Assembly: GCF_021347895.1 (NCBI RefSeq)
Contig: NC_067118.1
Span: 37,871,755 to 37,935,754 of the forward strand
DNA from: Acanthochromis polyacanthus
Lineage: Eukaryota; Chordata; Actinopteri; Pomacentridae
DNA length: 64,000 nt
Direction of reading: 5' to 3'
Shown: positions 1 through 15,433 of the stretch, one piece after another
Numbering within the stretch: position 1 is the first letter of the stretch
How the letters are laid out: each line of letters starts with the position of its first letter
Translations under genes and position numbers: made by a program
Notes under the pieces: generated by a model
The model's database searches: none
Told to the model about the DNA's origin: nothing
The model's input: only the letters and a program-made list of their open reading frames with translations

Positions 1-1981
1 TAGAAAAACAAGCGGACAAGATGAAAGCCGACACTGTGAAGCGCTCCTCAACTATGCATCCAGCAACAGGTCAAACTTAGACACACAATAGAAAAAGTAC
101 TATCCAAGCGTAACTATCCCCGCTGCTAGGAAAAAACAGCAAACTGTGCAAACGATGCTCCCAACATCATTTCATCAAACCCTGCCTAGCAATTCAAAAC
201 GTGCTAAAGCAATAACCAAGGCCATGGTGTTTTCATAGCAGCAGATCTACGGCCATACTCCGTTGTTGAGAACCGAGGTTTTAAACTTATGATGAAGGTC
301 AGCTTACTTTAACTTTATATTATTGCTGTGCTCTTTCCTATAGATAAATGATTATATTGTGTATTTTATTTAGCCTACTAGTATATTTATGCCGGTAAAC
401 AAGAGCCAAACTCCATGGTATTGTTTTTTTTTAAAGCAATCACATTAAAATATATTTCCTATTTTAGGTGATAGAGCCCTGTTATGAAGTTCTTTCTCAT
501 CCACACTTCAGCCAGAAAGTCAGACCAGCTCTTATATCAGCAGTTTCTTTTTTCATTTTTCCCCTTAACTGAGAACTGAACCAAACTGATTTTTGTGTAC
601 CGTTACAACCCTACTAATTCCACTCTTTTACAGCATCTGCAGGGAACAGCTTCTATATGTTCAGTCATTTTATATTCTGAGACTGATTGATACATCAAGA
701 GCATGACGCAGACATGTGAAATGAACTCAGCCCCTTCCAGCCGTTTGGTTTGACAGGTACACATGATGGCGATATTCAGAGACTCTCAAGGTCACCTGGC
801 CGTCCTCACGCTCAGCGTCAGACGTGACAGAAACCCCAGAGAGACACGTGTCTCCTCCAAGACAACCAGCGTCCTCCCAGCCTGCTGCTGTTTTCTCTCT
901 CCTGCCTCAGATTAATTTTTGAACAATTAGGAAAGTCTGTCATGTGGAACAACAGTCTTTCAACGGTAACTGCTTCTGACCTTTTCCCCAAAGCCCTGTG
1001 AGCACACTGGAGATACGACGACGGGCCACTCAGCGGCTCGAGAGCTCGACTCTCAGCCTCCCCAAAGGTCTTTGAGGAGGAAAACATGATTACATTCTGC
1101 AGCCTAATTATCAAATTAAAACAACTGTAAACACAGCACACCTGGACGTCGGCCATCACAGAACGCATGACGTCTCCGCTCCGTCTGAGACACTACGACT
1201 CATCGTGACATCATGAAGCCTTTCATCTGAAGACCGTGAAACATGAATATGTACATTTGGGCTCATCAGATATTTCCAGAACATCTTTCTACGGGGCCGA
1301 GCAACAAAAATAGGTCACCAGATAATCCACTCCAATGACACGTCTCCTGTTTGATCAGATTTCAATTACAATCGTCTGAAGCTTCAAATGTCCTTCTCAA
1401 AGCTCCACAAAATCATCGTTTTCTGTTTAGTTTGAAGGATCACAGTGATCCCCAACTCTCAAAAAGCCTCTGACTTAATAACCAAAACAAAATAATAGAA
1501 TGTAAATCATGCACAGAGATATGAAGTGGCAGTAATGTTGTATTTTTGGTGGAAATATTCAGAATTTTGGATTTTGGAAGGCTGAGAAAGAGGGACAAAC
1601 ACCAAAAACACTGCTGGGTATCAACAAATAGCACCAGAACTTATATCTGACACTAACTTTGATAGTTTTCAGCACAATTGTCTGCAAACTCTTGGTTTTA
1701 TCCAACAAAAGAAGCCAAATGTTAGAAATTGCGACACACGAGCTGCCATACAAGAACTAAATTAACAGAATATAGTCTAAAACTGTCAATAGTTGGATTT
1801 AAATAAGGAATTGTTCCATCAAAAAGCGCTTTTGACACATTTTAGTCTGTATAAACCCCTAAAACTGCTGTGGTTCAATACCCAGCAGTAACCAGAACCA
1901 TCCTTGACTTTGTGTGAACATTTTGCATAACGTTAAAACCATCTTTGTGTGTTTGTGTGGATGGAGTTGCTGTGAACTCAC
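1..1981 (-). other. scn8a: scn8a intron following the first coding exon (partial)
   Basis: No stretch here translates into the next Nav exon or any other recognised protein. The sequence is AT-rich with no conserved exon, clear transposon end or RNA gene that I can identify. By position it is intron. Confidence 0.7.
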
Positions 1982-2260
1982 TTTCTGAGAGTTCAGGTAG
2001 TATGGGTCCAGGTCCTCCAGTGGTACCGCCACCATTCCTGGAGGGATGTCCCCATAGATGTAGGGCAGGCTCTTCCCAGCCTCCAGATCGCTGTTGGGTT
2101 TGGGCTTGTTCTCGTCATCGTCGTCGCGGTAGCTGCTGTCCTGCTTGGGTGGCTTCTTGTTCTTCTCCTCATTGATGCGCAGCTCAAGGACCGCCAAAGA
2201 TTCCACAGTAAACTTCTTGAAGCTATCAGGTCCTGGCGGTGCAATAAGGGGTGCAGCCAT
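1982..2260 (-). CDS. scn8a: Voltage-gated sodium channel alpha subunit, first coding exon (scn8a, Nav1.6 type), partial gene
   Basis: Translating the minus strand from the ATG at 2258-2260 gives 93 residues starting [18 protein letters not shown]. Later landmarks are [25 protein letters not shown] and [10 protein letters not shown]. This is the conserved cytoplasmic N-terminus of vertebrate Nav1 channels, which conduct the depolarising sodium current in neurons. The MAAPL start and the [21 protein letters not shown] block fit fish scn8a best; other Nav paralogues are possible but less likely. The exon ends in phase 0 at CAGAAA followed by GTGAGT, the usual position of the first Nav coding junction. 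The next exon, which should begin TFVVLNRGKT, is not in bases 1-1981, so the gene continues off the left edge. Neighbouring tmprss12 and dip2b support the 12q13-type location. Confidence 0.9.
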
Positions 2261-2315
2261 GTTTTCATCCTGCAGCTACTTGGTCTTTAGGTTTGTACCA
2301 TCCACGGTAGCAGCT
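2261..2315 (-). other. scn8a: 5' UTR part of the scn8a first coding exon, with 3' splice site
   Basis: Upstream of the ATG on the minus strand, a pyrimidine-rich tract ends in CTGCAG with the AG at 2316-2317. This gives a good acceptor and leaves 55 bases of 5' UTR in this exon. It implies at least one non-coding exon further upstream, as in mammalian SCN8A. The acceptor was judged by eye. Confidence 0.6.
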
Positions 2316-2497
2316 CTGCAGGAGGCAGGAGGGGAGAAGAATTAGGAGATGAAATTTATGACAAAAACGACTGCCTGAATCATTAGTCTGTGGCGTAATG
2401 ATGAGAAGAAAATACTAGAACCAGGGAGAGATCCTGACTGTGATAGTTTCTTCTTGTGCTACATACTGTATTTTATTTGCACAGGTATGTTTTTTAC

Positions 2498-3003
2498 CCT
2501 TGTGTCGTCCTGCGGGTCAGAATTGACCTGTTTCAAAGTTTGAAAATGTGGAAAAATATATATATATATATTTATATATATATATATATATATATATTAA
2601 TATATATATAAGTGAAACTTCTGATGTCCACATTTTCAACATTTTTGGGAAAATTTTGAACGTTTTTGGTGGAAATAAAAGAAATGTTAAAAATTTTTAA
2701 GAACATTCACAAAAAAAATCTTTTGGGGGGGAATATTCCTTCAGAAAATAAAAGTTTTGTTGATAAATATGTCATCACTTCAGATATTTTTAGGATATTT
2801 TTGGAAGATTGTTACTCATTTTTGGAAAATATTTACAAGAATTTTCTTGCCAAATTTGGGGGATTTAAAAAAAAATAACTTAACTTTTCTTCCTGAAGGT
2901 TTTGCAAATTTTCAGAGATTTTGAGAATTTTTTTGCTGATTTTTTTTATTTTTTCAGACAAGGAAACAATATTTTTTGGTGCTCATAAAGACAGCAGGAG
3001 GAT
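2498..3003. mobile_element. Probable MITE of the TTAA-target type (piggyBac or Kolobok-like)
   Basis: The left end reads CCCTTGTGTCGTCCTGCGGG, followed by the GTCAGAATTGACC motif typical of a common fish MITE family. The right end, read on the other strand, begins TCCTCCTGCTGTC, a diverged inverted version. The interior is low-complexity A/T sequence with repeated TTTTTGGAAAAT-like blocks and a TA run. The target duplication is not intact. A better preserved relative is at 52031-52296. Confidence 0.45.
2556..2610. repeat. TA dinucleotide microsatellite, imperfect
   Basis: About 55 bases of alternating T and A with a few interruptions (TTTATA, TTAATA), inside the MITE-like sequence above. Confidence 0.9.
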
Positions 3004-4019
3004 TCAAAAGAAGACATTTTAACATCTAAAGGTTCACTCAGGAAGTAGGTTCTATAATAAAAAAGCCAAACCTCTATTTCACTTAGTTAAGGAGACACAG
3101 ATTTGTTAAATGCGCCTTTAAAGCGACATAACAGTACAACGGCAGATCCAACAATCTACTTAAACCTTCCTCAGTGTTTGATTAACATCATTTATTAGAA
3201 AAGGCACGTTTAAGATCATACTGAGGTAAAGTCCATTCAAATTTAGGACACCAAGAACAATGAAATATTGTGTTTTCTCATCAGAAATGTCACCCAGTGT
3301 GCACACATAAATAGCTTTGGGTTATTTTATCTTTACATCAAACATTTGCATCTTTAATGCTAAAAACACCAATTAAAACTCTTTTCTGATTCCAATTTGA
3401 TCTTTGGTCATTTCCAAACATTTTCTGCTTTATTAGAACAAAGAATTCCAAAATAAAAGTTTGCTACTATATATAAGAGCTGAGTTTATGATGTTTAGCG
3501 AGTATTATTTTGTCGTTTCGGCTACACTTTTGTATTTGTTAAATGCATTTATTAGCCATGATCCTTAAGACTGTGCAAAAATAACACAATTTCCATATCT
3601 AACAGACATTTAAATCAGCTCGGCCTCATCTTTAAGTCGAGCAGCAGCAGCAAAAAGACACGACTAAGTCTTTTTATTTCCAGTACTGGACAGAAAGTTC
3701 CAGGTTCTGCATTAAAACCCTCTGACAACGAAGACAGCTGACCCATTTTGGGGCTTTGCTCCTTATGATTTTTTGAGCAGCTGACAGAAACCCAGCACAT
3801 TAATGGCTGCATGAGTCAGTAAAGCCTTTCTCCAGCACACTTCCAAGTAAAAAGGCTCTAATGCTTTCATGACAACTGTTCAGGCTGCAGGACATATCAG
3901 GGTCAACGTCCTCATGTGAGGCAGTGATGGAGGAAAGAGGGAGGAGCTGAAATGAGAAAAGCCACACCTGAAAGAAAAAATGAATGAAATAACGATCATG
4001 TCACTAATCTCTCCCTCCT

Positions 4020-6000
4020 TTGCATCACATCTCATCCATTATTACGCACGAAGCTTCGGGTTTGGAGAGGCAGCCTGGACAGGACAATCAGCCACATCTG
4101 AATCACTGGACCTGTCACTTCTCTGCTCCCTTATTGCATAACAGCGTCTAATTAAAAATGCTCGACGTGTAAAGCTCCTATCAGCACAGCAAAGCCTCCG
4201 CTGCTGCTGCTCTGATGAGGTAAAAAAAAAACGCAGAAAAACACGCAGCACTGTGAGCCAAAGACGTCTGTTTTAAAATGGACCCCGGAACCTCGCAGCC
4301 ACTGAGCCTTCTGCCGCTCTGCTGTCCAATCCGGCACTCACGAATGCGCGCACACGTGAATGCATACATGAAGGTGGTGGTGGTGGGGAGGAGGGAGAAA
4401 AAAAATCCTAACCGATCTGTCTGGAAAAACAGTTTTGCGCTCCAGCGGGCCTCCTCGGTGCGCTCTGCTTCTGTCTCTGCTCTCGACGCCTTCAGGCCTC
4501 CAGTTTATCCTTCAATTCTCAGATCCAGTCCTGATGGCAACACTCAGTTTGTCTCACTGCTTACATCCCAGCCTTGGCCGTGCAATCATCCCCACAGAGG
4601 GGGGAAAAAAACAGTACATTCTGGCACCTTCTCGGTTATTTTTCGCAGACGCAGTTAAGACTTGTTTACCACAGCTGCTGATTAATTAAGAATCAGGGCC
4701 TGTAGGCGCCATTATGTGTCTTTTTAAAAAAAATATATTTCATCACATAGAAAAGGTCTGCTCGGCTCCAGGAGGAGCTGGAGGTTAGATTGCGCAGAGA
4801 AGTGGCCCCGCTACAACCAAATTGGCCAAAGCGATCTTGCTGCAGTGGGTGGTTTGCATGTTGAAAATGTCACGCTGAGGTAAACGCAACCGTGGATTTG
4901 TCAGAGTCACACCGATTCCGCGATATTTCATCATAAATCAGCCAAATGTGTCATTGGAATGGAGAAAAAGCGTGGATCGGTTGGATTTTTGGAGCTATTC
5001 TGTGCGTTTTTGCGCGTTGTCTTGAAGGATCTGCACCACACCCGTGAAGCCATGTCGACTGCCAAATCAATAAGGGCTCCATCTGAGCACCAGATAGCCG
5101 CGAGAACGAGGCTAAAAACAACACACAGTGAGCAATATGACACGAAACGCAACAAACAAACAGCATTAAGGAGCTGTCACGTTTAAAAAAAATCACCTGG
5201 ATGAATGGAAATTTTGTGGCGGTCGATGATGTTAAGAAGATCAGGCTACTTACATAGCATCAGCCCCTTTTCTGAAGCCTTGTTTGGTCTCAAGTGCATC
5301 ATCCTGTAGTCCAGAGGGTGGAAAATGCTAAAAAACAAACAAACAAACAAAAAACCAACCCAGCTCCAATTAAGAAAAAGGAGATTTTTCTGGAGCCCGA
5401 GCAGGCAGACGGCGCCCTACCTGAAGCCTAACCTATGAGGCATTTTCTCTGTCAAATCAGAGCCTCAGATGCTCGACGGAATCCGATAAATTCCCTCCGA
5501 AATTGCCTGAAAAATATATCTTTCCTCCTGCACTGGTCCAGCAGATGGATGCTCATCAGACAGCTTCTTCCATCCGCGATCCACCAGGGGGGGAAAAAGG
5601 AGATGCGGGGCAGTGTGCAGCTCTGCGACACTCCGGCTACGCAAGGATACCGACGGAGAGAAAATCTGCCCCCCCTCCACACACACACGCACACCTACAG
5701 ACATATGCACGCCTTTTGCCCCCCAAACGGCGATTAATGAAGGATACTCACTTTGTAAAGCGTTACAGGGAATCGGGGGAGCCGCGGCAGGACTGCAGAT
5801 GTGGAGACGATCGGGGAGAAACTGCGGTTGTCGCCATATTGTTGCTGCTATCTTCCCCCTCAGTGCGAGCAGTTTCCCTGCATAATTGATGACTCTCAGC
5901 AGAATGTAAGGGAGTGTCGGCAAGAAGAGCGTTTTTCGCCAAATCGTAAAGGTCATTTAGGCCTGCAGCCTCCGAAACAAACAGTCACAGAGGAGCTTGA
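4020..6000 (-). promoter_or_regulatory. scn8a: Candidate scn8a promoter and 5' non-coding exon region
   Basis: This block is richer in G+C and CpG than the AT-rich DNA on both sides, especially 4270-4510 and 5390-5880. On the minus strand there is a strong donor-like site, AAA followed by GTGAGTAT, with the last exon base at about 5752. A second possible donor (CAG followed by GTAGGG) lies near 5420. These could be the 3' ends of non-coding first exons spliced to the acceptor at 2316. No TATA box or initiator was identified. The open frames here on both strands match no protein I know and look like by-products of base composition. Confidence 0.35.
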
Positions 6001-7041
6001 TCAGATTTGGGGGCGCAGAAAACATCCACTTTTTTATTATTTTTTTTTCCACCTGACTGTCTGCCTGTGGGCTGAGTTTTATAGTGCAGGAATTTGAAGC
6101 CTGTAGACATCCAGTTAAAGAAAAAAATGTCTGAGGAAGACGGGGAAATAATTTTAATATTAAATATTAATATAAAACATGCACATCCTCTAGAAATAAA
6201 CTTTTTTGGCCCCTTTAAAGAATACAAGTTTATTCTAATAATCTAATTTCATGCACATGTTAGTATTCGACAAAAAATGTTTAAATAACTAAACTATTTC
6301 TTGCTCTTTATTAGCAATTAAAATGCAAAAAGGCAGCTCTTAATATGGTAACCTGGCCCCTGTCTTCTGTTCCTTTACATAATCTGTGTTAAAATTAAAC
6401 TTAGTGAACTAAAAACTTTTAAAAATCAATAAAAAAAACATTTAGTAGATGATTTCAGTTGCAATAAAATAGCGTTTTATCTCACCGGAACTATTTATTA
6501 CAACAGTTACAAATGCAGCACACGAAAATGAAATTTAAAACTACATTAAAATGCATTTAAAATTAAAAAATAAGTAGCTACAAAGGTTTAAAATAATGTG
6601 ATTAATGTGATTCGTAAAAAATATTTTAGAAATTATTTAAATAAGTTTTTTTATTATTTCGTTTTACTTTTGACGCACGGTTACGCACACGTGACGTCGC
6701 TATGCGGAAGTATATGTTTATGTTTACGGTCAAAAAAACGCAGAAAGTTGACAAATGTTAGAAAACTAAATGGATTTAAAGGTTCTCCTGCTGTTTATGA
6801 GCGGCATATGTTTGCCTGAACTGATATCACCACAGGAAAGTGAGTAGAAACACTGTCACAAACTTTCTATTTATTATTTATCCACTGTGTTTTTTTACTA
6901 ATATTTTTTCGATCATTTCAGTAACTGGTGTCCATAGCAACCATCCTGACACTAGCTCTGTCCTGTGCAGTCTGTGGGCTTTAAAATCAGAATTGCACCA
7001 TACTTTAAGTTATTTCACAGTAAAATAAGAATTATAATATA
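6001..7041. other. Intergenic AT-rich DNA
   Basis: Between the scn8a upstream block and the small inverted-repeat element at 7042. I see no gene, RNA or clear transposon here; the short ORFs do not resemble known proteins. Confidence 0.6.
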
Positions 7042-7325
7042 GGTTGTTGCGAGAGGTACGGACCCGTACCCGTAGCCTGTGGACGACGGATACGGCACTT
7101 GCCATTTGCCAATCAGATACGGGAGATCTGGTCACGTGACTCCCGGTAGACGCTAGCGGTACGGACCCGTAGCATCGGTACTACAGGTACGGACCTAACA
7201 CTAACCCTAACCTTAGCTTACCGTTCAACAGTTTGCAGTGGTTAGCAGCTTCTTGACTCGCGAGACTCGCGTACGGGTCCGTATCTGTCTGGCAAATGGA
7301 AAGTGCCGTATCCGTAGCCCACAGG
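7042..7325. mobile_element. Small inverted-repeat element (MITE) with 9-base flanking duplication
   Basis: Arms of about 36 bases near each end are inverted copies: CCTGTGGACGACGGATACGG near 7056-7075 matches, on the other strand, sequence at about 7290-7325, and both arms continue through a TTGCCATTTGCCA-type block. The element is flanked by a perfect direct repeat, TATAATATA, at 7033-7041 and 7326-7334. The interior repeats the near-palindrome GGTACGGACCCGTA several times, giving unusually high GC and CpG for its surroundings. The 9-base duplication would fit a Mutator-like origin, but I do not recognise the family. Confidence 0.65.
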
Positions 7326-7943
7326 TATAATATAAAGTATGAGACTGTGCTTGAAGCAGAGGAAGGTCGTCATCCGACTTAGTAGATATAGTTAACCTAC
7401 ATTAAGACTGTAGTGAGTCCAGGTTGGTAGACCAGTGCTTTTACAAACTGTGTGCTATTTATGAGTCGATATCGTTTATATTTTTGCTGTTTTCAGGCCT
7501 AAAATCAACATGGCCACCTATAGCCAAACACCACATGGCATTTTTAAAGAAAGATTCTTCTAAATATTATATATACAACTGAGTAAAATTGAAAGTTATT
7601 TATAAAGATATTGTAGCAAACCTGTTGGCATGCCATAAATCCACACTTGACTCACACACTACTTTATATTAAATAACTCAGAAAGCCTTGGAGTCTTGCC
7701 AGTCTTTTCTTCAGGAGGAAATGACATCATGTGGAGCAGGTCATGTGATCTGGAATTAACACACTTCCTTCAGAGGTGTTTTTGTAATGGGGAACTTAGT
7801 TGACAGAGATACAATTTGTTCTTTTCCACGTAAAATTTGATATATTGGCAAAAAAGAAACATCTGTCATGATTGTCTCAACTTAATAAAAAGAACACAAA
7901 ACTATTTCTGAATAAGCTCATTTTATTATCATTTAGCTAAATA

Positions 7944-8836
7944 CGGGTGAAACAAAAAAGTTTACACTGGCAGAATACAACTTTAATACCATGTTTATTC
8001 AGCTTAGAATTAGAATGTATTCACAAATTATACATCGTCGTAAAGAGCACGTACGGTAGATTCTACTTTTCAGTGTGTCCCCCTTTAAGTGTAACAACAG
8101 CCTGCAGGCGCCTGCGGAATGCTTGACAGGTCTTCTTTATGTAGGATGCCGTCATCTTCTCCCAAGATCTAAGAATGGACCTCTCCAAGGCTGGCACAGA
8201 AGGGGGGGCTTCTTACAGGCACGGTCCTCCACAGTTGCCCATATGCTATAATCCAGGGGATTGAGATCTGGACTCTGGGGTGGCCACACATTCTTGGACC
8301 AGAATGCATGCAAGTTGGCATCCAACCATTCCTGAGTCCTTTTGGAGGTGTGTGCTGGTGCTCCATCCTGCTGGACTTCATGTTCAGATCATTCTTGATG
8401 AGCCGTTGCATTGAGGAGCGGCTCACATCAAGCTCACGTGCCATCTTTCTCATGGACCTCACAGGATTTGTCTTGATGCACCGTTTGACCTTGTCAATCA
8501 AGTTTTTGTCCGCACAGACCGGGGACGACCAGACCCAGGCTTTCGTGAGGCTGTTCCAGTATCTTTCAGCTTCTTTTTAATTTTGTAGACTGCACATCTG
8601 GATATTCCCAGCTGTGCTTCAATCTCAGTAGGTGTCAGACCGGCATGCAGCAATTCAGGTACAGCTAAAGTTTTCTTCATTTTCAACAGAAGCACATGAA
8701 TTTGAGAGAAGAGAGATTACCAGCTGCATTGAGAGACTTTAAGGAATCATTGGAACATGAAAACCTAGTTAGAGATGCTTAAATGGCTTTTAAACAAGCA
8801 ATCAACTGAGTGTAAACCTTTTTTTGGGTCACCCTG
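7944..8836 (-). mobile_element. Mariner-type (Tc1/mariner superfamily) transposon, internally deleted
   Basis: The left end CGGGTGAAACAAAAAAGTTT and the right end, read on the minus strand as CAGGGTGACCCAAAAAAAGG, are imperfect terminal inverted repeats of about 26 bases. TA lies on both sides (7942-7943 and 8837-8838), the standard target duplication of this superfamily. The same host repeat at 43853-44607 and 33627-34237 lacks this 893-base segment, so the boundaries are confirmed by empty sites. It carries a broken transposase gene on the minus strand. Confidence 0.9.
8150..8695 (-). pseudogene. Mariner transposase remnant with catalytic DDD-type C-terminal motif
   Basis: The N-terminal part (start about 8695) contains a helix-turn-helix, LTPTEIEAQLGISRCAVYKI, then a GRPRS hinge. 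After a frame change comes a second HTH (SMRKMARELDVSRSSMQRLI). This runs straight into the second catalytic segment, readable in another frame as QDGAPAHTSKR, then WPPQSPDLNPLDYSIW. The third catalytic residue is D (LNPLDY), as in mariner-group DDD enzymes, rather than the E of Tc1. The region with the first catalytic Asp is deleted, so no active transposase can be made. Confidence 0.85.
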
Positions 8837-9045
8837 TAGAAGGTGGTTGTTATTAAATTGGGACGGTTTTTAGTTGACATTTTAGTGATATCCAGTCATT
8901 TTTTTCATAATAATTAATTCTAGAATTTGTAAAGAAATGATCACAATGAACATAAAAACATAATTTTTTATACTTTTAATAAAAATGTATGCAAGATATA
9001 GCCCATGGACTTCAAAAGTCCTTCAATTATATACTAACCCATTTA

Positions 9046-9290
9046 TCAGTCTGGAAAGGGTTATAAATTCATTGCTTCTGAGGCTCTGGGACTCCAGAGA
9101 ACCACAGTGAGAGACATTATCCAGTGACAGAACACATGGAACAGTGGCGAACCAAAGCAGCTTGTGTTTTCTTGAGTTATCTTTTTCTTATATTAGAATT
9201 AGTTTGATGATCTGAAACATTTAAGTGCATCAAATATGCAAAAATAGAAGATATCTGTAGAGGGACAAATACTTTTTCACAGCGCTGTGT
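9046..9290 (+). mobile_element. Tc1-like transposon fragment, internally deleted
   Basis: GTCTGGAAAGGGTTATAAA, then GGGACTCCAGAGAACCACAG and GAACAGTGGCGAACC, are typical of fish Tc1 transposase genes. After a short gap the sequence ends in GGGACAAATACTTTTTCACA, a typical Tc1 terminal repeat. Most of the coding region is missing. Confidence 0.6.
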
Positions 9291-10109
9291 GGTAAACTTG
9301 AACATCCATCTCCAAACAGACAAACTTACCAGATGCAGTCTAGAGATCTCTCCTCAGAAAGTTTTGCTGCCAGTGACACCTTGAGGCACGTGAATTTAGG
9401 ATTTGTAATAAATGATTACCTATGTGATTTGGTGTTGAAAAATATCTGAAAATCACCACCAGTCACTTTGAACTTAAGAAACCTTTTGGATGAAGGTGAA
9501 ACATTTTCAAGAACCAATAAAACTAAAGTCCAGTTTCCTTCTACCGAAGAAGTTGGGATAAATATTAAGTAACTAACATTATTTATTAGAATCCATCGGC
9601 TGACTTTTTACTCTGGACTTTCGCTGACGTGACATATTCTGTCTTTTAAGTGACAAACATTAACTGTTGTCAAGTCATTTCTGGGTTTCCCGCTGTCTGT
9701 GACTCAGTTCAATCAGTCGTTAAACATTCCTTTTCTTCTATTTCTTCCCTTCCTGAAAGAGTGAAACATGTTCTGGCAGACGGAAAAAACAAGACATTAC
9801 GCTGCTACGCTACTAATTTGTGTTGACTCAAATGGATTTTGAATTCGATTTTCTAACTTTTTCGTTCCGGCTCTCTGCTGCCAAAACCGATACTGTTCAG
9901 CTAACGTTACACAATCACACTTCACTCTTGGACTTCAAACCAGTAACACCATTTTCTGAACCTCAACAGATGATATTGTTTCCATTTATTATTTATCAAT
10001 CTATAGGTCACATTCTATAGGGTTTCAGTAAGCATATTTGCTGTTTGTTAAGCTATTAAATATTCAGCATGGCAGGTCAAACGCACGCTCTTCCTGTTTG
10101 TGTTGTCAG

Positions 10110-14745
<4,636 letters not shown>

Positions 14746-14764
14746 AACATCCAGACCGTTTTAA

Positions 14765-14770
14765 AATAAA
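14765..14770 (+). terminator. tmprss12: Polyadenylation signal AATAAA for tmprss12
   Basis: A canonical AATAAA lies only about 20 bases after the stop codon, so the 3' UTR would be very short. Not confirmed by transcripts. Confidence 0.5.
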
Positions 14771-15055
14771 TCTCCAAATCCTTATTCCATCAGTTTTTGT
14801 TTCTTACTAGTCAGTGCAGTTACCCTGTTAGAGCCGTCAGTGCTTTTTGAAAAGGTCCAAACACCCACATTTCTCAATCAGTATCTTATTCTCAGTGATT
14901 CGCTCCAACATGAGCAGTTTTCTACCAGAGTGGGAATAGTTTGGGTTTTTTTTTTCACAAAAGAATTTCTAGCTTTATAGGTGTCTACACCCTCCCAGAT
15001 ATAGAAGTAGCAGTAATAAACAGGAAAATGCTGGTCATATGATCTGGAATCTAAT

Positions 15056-15324
15056 CACTTGGTCCTTGTTTTATTTCTGACCTTTCCTGAAAATTTAGTC
15101 CAAATCCGTTGGTCCGTTTTTGAGTTTTTCCGGTTTTGCTATATGCTGTCACCGCCCACTTCATCATGTACTGTACTCCAAACTTTTATTACTATGCCAA
15201 GGAACGCGGTGGAGTTATGTGACGATCGGTGTCTGTCTGTCTGTTAACAACATTACTCAAACACGGACCAACGGATTTGGATTAAATTTTCAGGGAAGGT
15301 CAGAAATAAAACAAGGACCAAGTG
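15056..15324. repeat. Large inverted repeat (foldback), arms 69 bases
   Basis: Bases 15056-15124 are the reverse complement of 15256-15324 with three mismatches by eye. Both arms contain CCAAATCCGTTGGTCCG-type sequence. A 131-base spacer separates them and includes CTATGCCAAGGAACGCGGTG. The arm also occurs once, diverged, at about 13310-13385. It looks like two head-to-head retroelement tails. Confidence 0.75.
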
Positions 15325-15433
15325 ACCAAGTGAGTATTGATTGCAATACTACAACTCTGTCATTAATTTTACTTTTACAAAGTGTCTGTATTTTCTGTTT
15401 GTGCTGACGCTAAACTGTTGGTCAGTCTAGTTT

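Larger units (their letters stand above)
2316..4019 (-). other. Presumed scn8a 5' intron with repeats
   Basis: AT-rich sequence between the coding exon and the candidate promoter block. It contains a TA microsatellite within a probable TTAA-type MITE at 2498-3003. I see nothing gene-like in the remainder. Confidence 0.5.
7440..9035. mobile_element. Unclassified non-autonomous DNA transposon, copy A, interrupted by a mariner
   Basis: Sequence from TTTTTGCTGTTTTCAGGCC (about 7482) to the block ending in CATGGACTTCAAAAGTCC (about 9003-9022) is closely similar to 43853-44607 (same orientation) and 33627-34237 (opposite orientation). The outer ends of copy A are more diverged than those of the other two copies. 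Copy A is about 890 bases longer because a mariner element is inserted at a TA near 7942. No coding capacity of its own is visible. Confidence 0.7.

Noticed and set aside
5465..5956. 163-residue open frame upstream of scn8a
   Set aside because: No recognisable domain, no plausible splice context, and it overlaps frames on the other strand. The CpG-rich composition lowers stop-codon frequency.
7195..7215. Telomere-like CTAACCCTAACC
   Set aside because: Only two units inside the foldback element; too short to be an interstitial telomere array.
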